A stretch of DNA of 64,000 bases from an uncultured Saprospiraceae bacterium (GTDB lineage Bacteria > Bacteroidota > Bacteroidia > Chitinophagales > Saprospiraceae): contig CALJOK010000045.1 in NCBI GenBank assembly GCA_937981555.1, positions 1-64,000 on the forward strand, read 5' to 3'. The notes under the pieces were generated by a model. It made no database searches. It was not told the DNA's origin and saw only the letters and a list, made by a program, of their open reading frames with translations. A program made the translations under genes and the position numbers. The stretch's first letter is position 1. Every line of letters begins with the position of its first letter. Positions 61,149-64,000 of this stretch are shown one piece after another.

Positions 61149-62954
61149 CTATAGACTGTATTCGTTAGCATCAATCAATTTGGAAGCAACTAATCTTCTT
61201 GCTGCTTTTACATTGATTGGCTGATATTTTGTAAAACGTTTTAAACCTAAAAGCATTGTTTTCAACATGTCGCCTTCGGCAAAACCTGTCAATGCATCGG
61301 TTGCGTTTTTATTCATTCTTGCAGTTGCATCTGTGATGAAAGTTCTCAAGATTGCATCGTAAACATCTTGTGGTTGTTTTTTCTTTTCCATGCCTGCTAA
61401 TTTCTCAACTCTTAGTAAAGTTGATTCCGCATTGAAAACATCAATCATCATGTCAGCTACATTCATCAAAATTTCTTGCTCACTTTTTAAGTCAAGTTTT
61501 CCTTCCATTTGCATTTTTGCAGCAGCACCTGCTACCATCAAAACTACTTTTTTGAAATCCTTAACTGCTTTGTTCTCTTCTGCGTAAGCACCTTCCAAAG
61601 GAGTCATTGGAGGCATCGAAGTCAGTTCTTTTTGTACCGCCCAAGCTGGACCAACGATATCTAATTTTCCTTTCATCGCACTCTTCAACAAACGATTGAC
61701 CATCAACATTCGATTGATCTCATTTGTCCCTTCGTAGATTCTACTGATCCGAGCATCTCGGTAACCTGCCGCAGCTGGGTACTCTTCTGAGAAACCATTT
61801 CCACCATGAATTTGTACACACTCATCAACGACATAATCAGTCACTTCGGAACCATACACTTTCATAATTGCACATTCAATCGCATATTCATCAGCAGCTT
61901 CTAACAATGCATCTACATAACTTGCACCACCTTCGAGCAACTGAGTTTTTTTCGCGTGCATTAATCCTGACGTTCGATAGATAGAAGATTCCAAAACGAA
62001 ATTTCGAATTGCTTGTTCTCCAATTTTATATTGGATTGCACCAAAAGTAGAAATTGGTACTTTGAATTGAATCCTTTCATTGGCATAATTTACACCCATT
62101 TTGATGGCCTTCTTATTTCCACCTAAGCACATCGCACCAAGTTTGTAACGACCTACATTTAAGATGTTAAAAGCAATAAGATGACCTTTTCCTAATTCCC
62201 CTAAAAGATTATCTTTTGGAATAGTTACGTTTTCAAAAAATACCTGACGAGTCGAAGATCCTTTGATTCCTAACTTCTCTTCCTCTGCACCAAAAGTCAA
62301 TCCTGGAGTTTCTCGCTCGACAATAAAACCAGTAAATTTATCTCCATCCACTTGAGCAAAAACAACAAATACATCTGCAAAACCTGCATTGGTAATCCAC
62401 ATTTTTTGTCCATTCAAGATGTAAGATTTACCATCTTCACTCAAATCGGCTCTTGTTTTTGCAGACAATGCATCTGAGCCTGAACTTGGTTCTGTCAAGC
62501 AATAAGCAGCTTTCAACTTTCCACTTCCTAGCCCTGGTAAATATTTTTTCTTCTGTTCTTCTGTTCCAAAATATAAAATTGGTAAAGTTCCAATTCCAGT
62601 ATGCGCAGCATAAGTTGTCGTGAATCCTCCACCTGATCTTCCCATCTCTTCTAAAATCACCGTATTCGTATGAGTGTCCATCGGCATGCCGTCAAATCTC
62701 TCAGGGATGTGTGAACTCAATAACCCTAACTCTCCAGCCTTTTCCAAAAGGCCAGCTTGGAATTCTAATTTTTGACCTTTCTTGTCTGGAGCAACTTCAT
62801 TTTCGACAAAGTCATTGCACATTTGACGAACCATTTCTTGTTCTTCGTTTAATTCTTCTGGAATAAACATTCCTGCTGCTTGAGAGTCTTTAATGATAAA
62901 TTCTCCACCTTTAAGCGCGTCTTGTTCTATGAAATTACCTGGATTTTGAGTCAT
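61149..62954 (-). CDS. acyl-CoA dehydrogenase (VLCAD/ACAD9-like length)
   Basis: The protein has 601 residues, ~200 longer than standard acyl-CoA dehydrogenases, as in the very-long-chain group. The FAD-binding segments 'AAYCLTEPSSGSDALSAKTR' and 'WITNAGFADVFVVFAQV' are present, then 'ECVQIHGGNGFSEEYPAAAG' and the catalytic Glu in 'RISRIYEGTNEINRML'. The C-terminal ~170-residue extension is the extra helical domain of long members. It oxidises fatty acyl-CoA to enoyl-CoA in beta-oxidation. Two identical palindromes upstream suggest transcriptional control. Confidence 0.93.
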   Translation of the reverse strand: MTQNPGNFIEQDALKGGEFIIKDSQAAGMFIPEELNEEQEMVRQMCNDFVENEVAPDKKGQKLEFQAGLLEKAGELGLLSSHIPERFDGMPMDTHTNTVILEEMGRSGGGFTTTYAAHTGIGTLPILYFGTEEQKKKYLPGLGSGKLKAAYCLTEPSSGSDALSAKTRADLSEDGKSYILNGQKMWITNAGFADVFVVFAQVDGDKFTGFIVERETPGLTFGAEEEKLGIKGSSTRQVFFENVTIPKDNLLGELGKGHLIAFNILNVGRYKLGAMCLGGNKKAIKMGVNYANERIQFKVPISTFGAIQYKIGEQAIRNFVLESSIYRTSGLMHAKKTQLLEGGASYVDALLEAADEYAIECAIMKVYGSEVTDYVVDECVQIHGGNGFSEEYPAAAGYRDARISRIYEGTNEINRMLMVNRLLKSAMKGKLDIVGPAWAVQKELTSMPPMTPLEGAYAEENKAVKDFKKVVLMVAGAAAKMQMEGKLDLKSEQEILMNVADMMIDVFNAESTLLRVEKLAGMEKKKQPQDVYDAILRTFITDATARMNKNATDALTGFAEGDMLKTMLLGLKRFTKYQPINVKAARRLVASKLIDANEYSL

Positions 62955-63002
62955 GATATAAGTGATTTTTTGATTTTAATAAATTCAATTTCGTTAATTT
63001 GT

Positions 63003-63014
63003 GCGAATATTCGC
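63003..63014. promoter_or_regulatory. operator candidate 1 upstream of the acyl-CoA dehydrogenase gene
   Basis: This is the perfect 12-bp palindrome GCGAATATTCGC, 49 nt before the start codon. An identical core lies 62 bp away. Confidence 0.55.
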
Positions 63015-63060
63015 TCAATATATGTGTTTTAAACAAAAGTCGAAAGTATATAATTGTCAA

Positions 63061-63080
63061 TATTGCGAATATTCGCAATA
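63061..63080. promoter_or_regulatory. operator candidate 2 upstream of the acyl-CoA dehydrogenase gene
   Basis: TATTGCGAATATTCGCAATA is a perfect 20-bp palindrome that contains the same GCGAATATTCGC core as site 1. Confidence 0.6.
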
Positions 63081-63156
63081 CTTAAACGGGTTTAACAATT
63101 CTATATATTGCTATTATTTATAATAGAAAAATTCTTGCCAGTTCGGTGACAAATGA

Positions 63157-63196
63157 AAAAACCTCAAACGGCGAGCTGCCACTTGAGGTTTTTTTT
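63157..63196 (-). terminator. terminator after the HEAT-like protein gene
   Basis: AAAAAACCTCAA pairs with TTGAGGTTTTTT. The loop holds a small GGC/GCC stem, and T-tracts flank both sides. Confidence 0.8.
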
Positions 63197-63220
63197 GGGA
63201 AAAATAAGATTTTATTTCCG

Positions 63221-63835
63221 CTATTTTAAAAGAGAACTATATCCAAATAATCTTGCTCTAATTTTATCCATTAATGAAATCGAGAATTTCTTAGGGACTA
63301 GATTCGCATCTTTTAGATTTGCGTAAGCATTTACTCTAACCTTAAAGGCACTATCTTTTAATAATTTTTGTAATTCCAAAATTTGCTCTGTACTCAATTC
63401 CACTTCATACTCAGCATGAATATCTGTGATGGCTTGCGCGCAATTTTCTCTGACCTCTGGAATTTTAGAACGCAATTTTTGAGTTAAAAACTCAACTGAT
63501 TTAGTATAAAATTCTGCATTCATGTCCTCCAAATAAGTCAAATAAATCATTGCACTCAAACTGTCGATCGCATCTTTATTTCCACCTTCTGCTTTTGCAA
63601 CTAGTTGTGATAATTCAGTATGGAAAAAATCTTCCCAGCCTTGAGGGTAATTCCAAATAGCTTCATAGAAAATATCACGATGGGAAAGTGTTCCATAATT
63701 CATCTTTGAAAGATAATTTTGGAACATCTCTTTCTGACTAACCGCTCGAGTATGAATTTCTTTCAGAAGCGATTGCTGAGTTTCATGATCGAGATCATGA
63801 AAAGTGTCAAGTTTGTTTTGTAAGTCAGTAAACAT
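63221..63835 (-). CDS. HEAT-like helical protein of unknown function
   Basis: The protein has 204 residues, all-helical in character, without signal peptide or membrane helix. 'SKIPEVRENCAQAITDIHAE' and 'DSAFKVRVNAYANLKDANLV' are HEAT-repeat-like pairs. It follows a GHMP kinase on the same strand by 24 nt, so the two are probably cotranscribed. No named family is recognised. A scaffold or accessory role is a guess from the fold type only. Confidence 0.65.
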   Translation of the reverse strand: MFTDLQNKLDTFHDLDHETQQSLLKEIHTRAVSQKEMFQNYLSKMNYGTLSHRDIFYEAIWNYPQGWEDFFHTELSQLVAKAEGGNKDAIDSLSAMIYLTYLEDMNAEFYTKSVEFLTQKLRSKIPEVRENCAQAITDIHAEYEVELSTEQILELQKLLKDSAFKVRVNAYANLKDANLVPKKFSISLMDKIRARLFGYSSLLK

Positions 63836-63859
63836 GAATTTTATTATGGGATTGATATA

Positions 63860-64000
63860 TTATATGTTGATAGGAATTAGGTTATAGCTTGATAGTTTTT
63901 CTTGTGTTTTTTTAAAATCAAAAGTCATACCCAACAAAAAACCACCGCCACCTGCACCACAGAGTTTTAACTTGTAAAGATCGCTTGCTAATCCATCTAA
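63860..64000 (-). CDS. GHMP kinase, C-terminal end (3' part only)
   Basis: The frame is open to the window edge, and 46 residues are visible before the stop at 63860-63862. They contain 'YKLKLCGAGGGGFLLGMTFD', the conserved C-terminal glycine-rich motif of GHMP kinases (mevalonate, galactose and related sugar kinases). It was missed by the ORF track because its start is outside the window. Mevalonate kinase or a sugar kinase is the best guess; the specific substrate needs the rest of the gene. Confidence 0.8.
   Translation of the reverse strand, partial: LDGLASDLYKLKLCGAGGGGFLLGMTFDFKKTQEKLSSYNLIPINI

Overview
The window is 64 kb of AT-rich DNA from a member of the Bacteroidota. The signs are type IX secretion (T9SS) sorting tails, a PorV/PorQ-family barrel, hybrid sensor kinases ending in AraC domains, DUF3078 and DUF4097 proteins, a SecA of about 1100 residues with a SEC-C tail, start sites without clear Shine-Dalgarno sequences, and TAnnTTTG-type -7 boxes. 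Several uncharacterised families look like those of the class Saprospiria (Lewinella/Saprospira type); that placement is an inference from memory of the families, not from a search.

Layout. 1-3.9 kb: the end of a large secreted protein and a PorV/PorQ-family protein. 3.9-5.4 kb: greA with a HIT-family gene, facing ruvC. 5.5-9.4 kb: a histidine kinase/response regulator pair, with a divergent secreted PDZ protein. 9.4-14.9 kb: a VanX-like dipeptidase lipoprotein, a TlpA-like thioredoxin lipoprotein, ligA, and a T9SS-sorted CxxCH protein. 15.4-18.9 kb: a CotH-kinase/lamin-tail protein and a KirBac potassium channel. 18.9-25.7 kb (minus strand): polA-lpxD, a DUF3078 barrel, a TM-helix (MscS-like) protein, and an ECF sigma factor with a small partner. 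26-29.1 kb: an M28 peptidase, hpt, an alpha/beta hydrolase and tRNA-Gln(TTG).

29.2-42 kb is the most unusual part. It holds a decayed gene that still carries an AraC-domain tail, then two very large hybrid one-protein two-component systems. One senses through TPRs and the other through a 14-repeat Reg_prop propeller. Their kinase-receiver-AraC halves are close paralogues, and part of the receiver-coding DNA is almost identical (108 of 110 nt), suggesting gene conversion. Just downstream lies a 54-codon gene absent from the ORF track. It encodes a double-glycine leader peptide of the Bacteroidetes 'LKKxxLKKIKGG' natural-product-precursor type. A large helical unknown, a LytTR-only regulator and an FG-GAP-like lipoprotein follow.

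42-51.3 kb: a haloacid-dehalogenase-like protein, a di-haem cytochrome c peroxidase, an unknown barrel lipoprotein, secA, and a lipoprotein translationally coupled to a T9SS type-B protein. 51.5-54.8 kb: an ECF sigma factor, a HEAT-repeat anti-sigma-like membrane protein and two DUF4097 proteins. 54.8-64 kb: a TPR membrane protein, a SWIM-SNF2 helicase, a GH13 oligo-1,6-glucosidase, an acyl-CoA dehydrogenase with two upstream GCGAATATTCGC palindromes, a HEAT-like unknown, and the last 46 residues of a GHMP kinase.

There are three kinds of small dispersed repeat: a ~100-bp palindromic element in three copies (2.6, 14.0 and 44.2 kb), a REP-doublet behind ligA, and a tandem ACGACT..AGTCGT palindrome upstream of secA. 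No transposase, CRISPR array, rRNA operon or prophage was seen.
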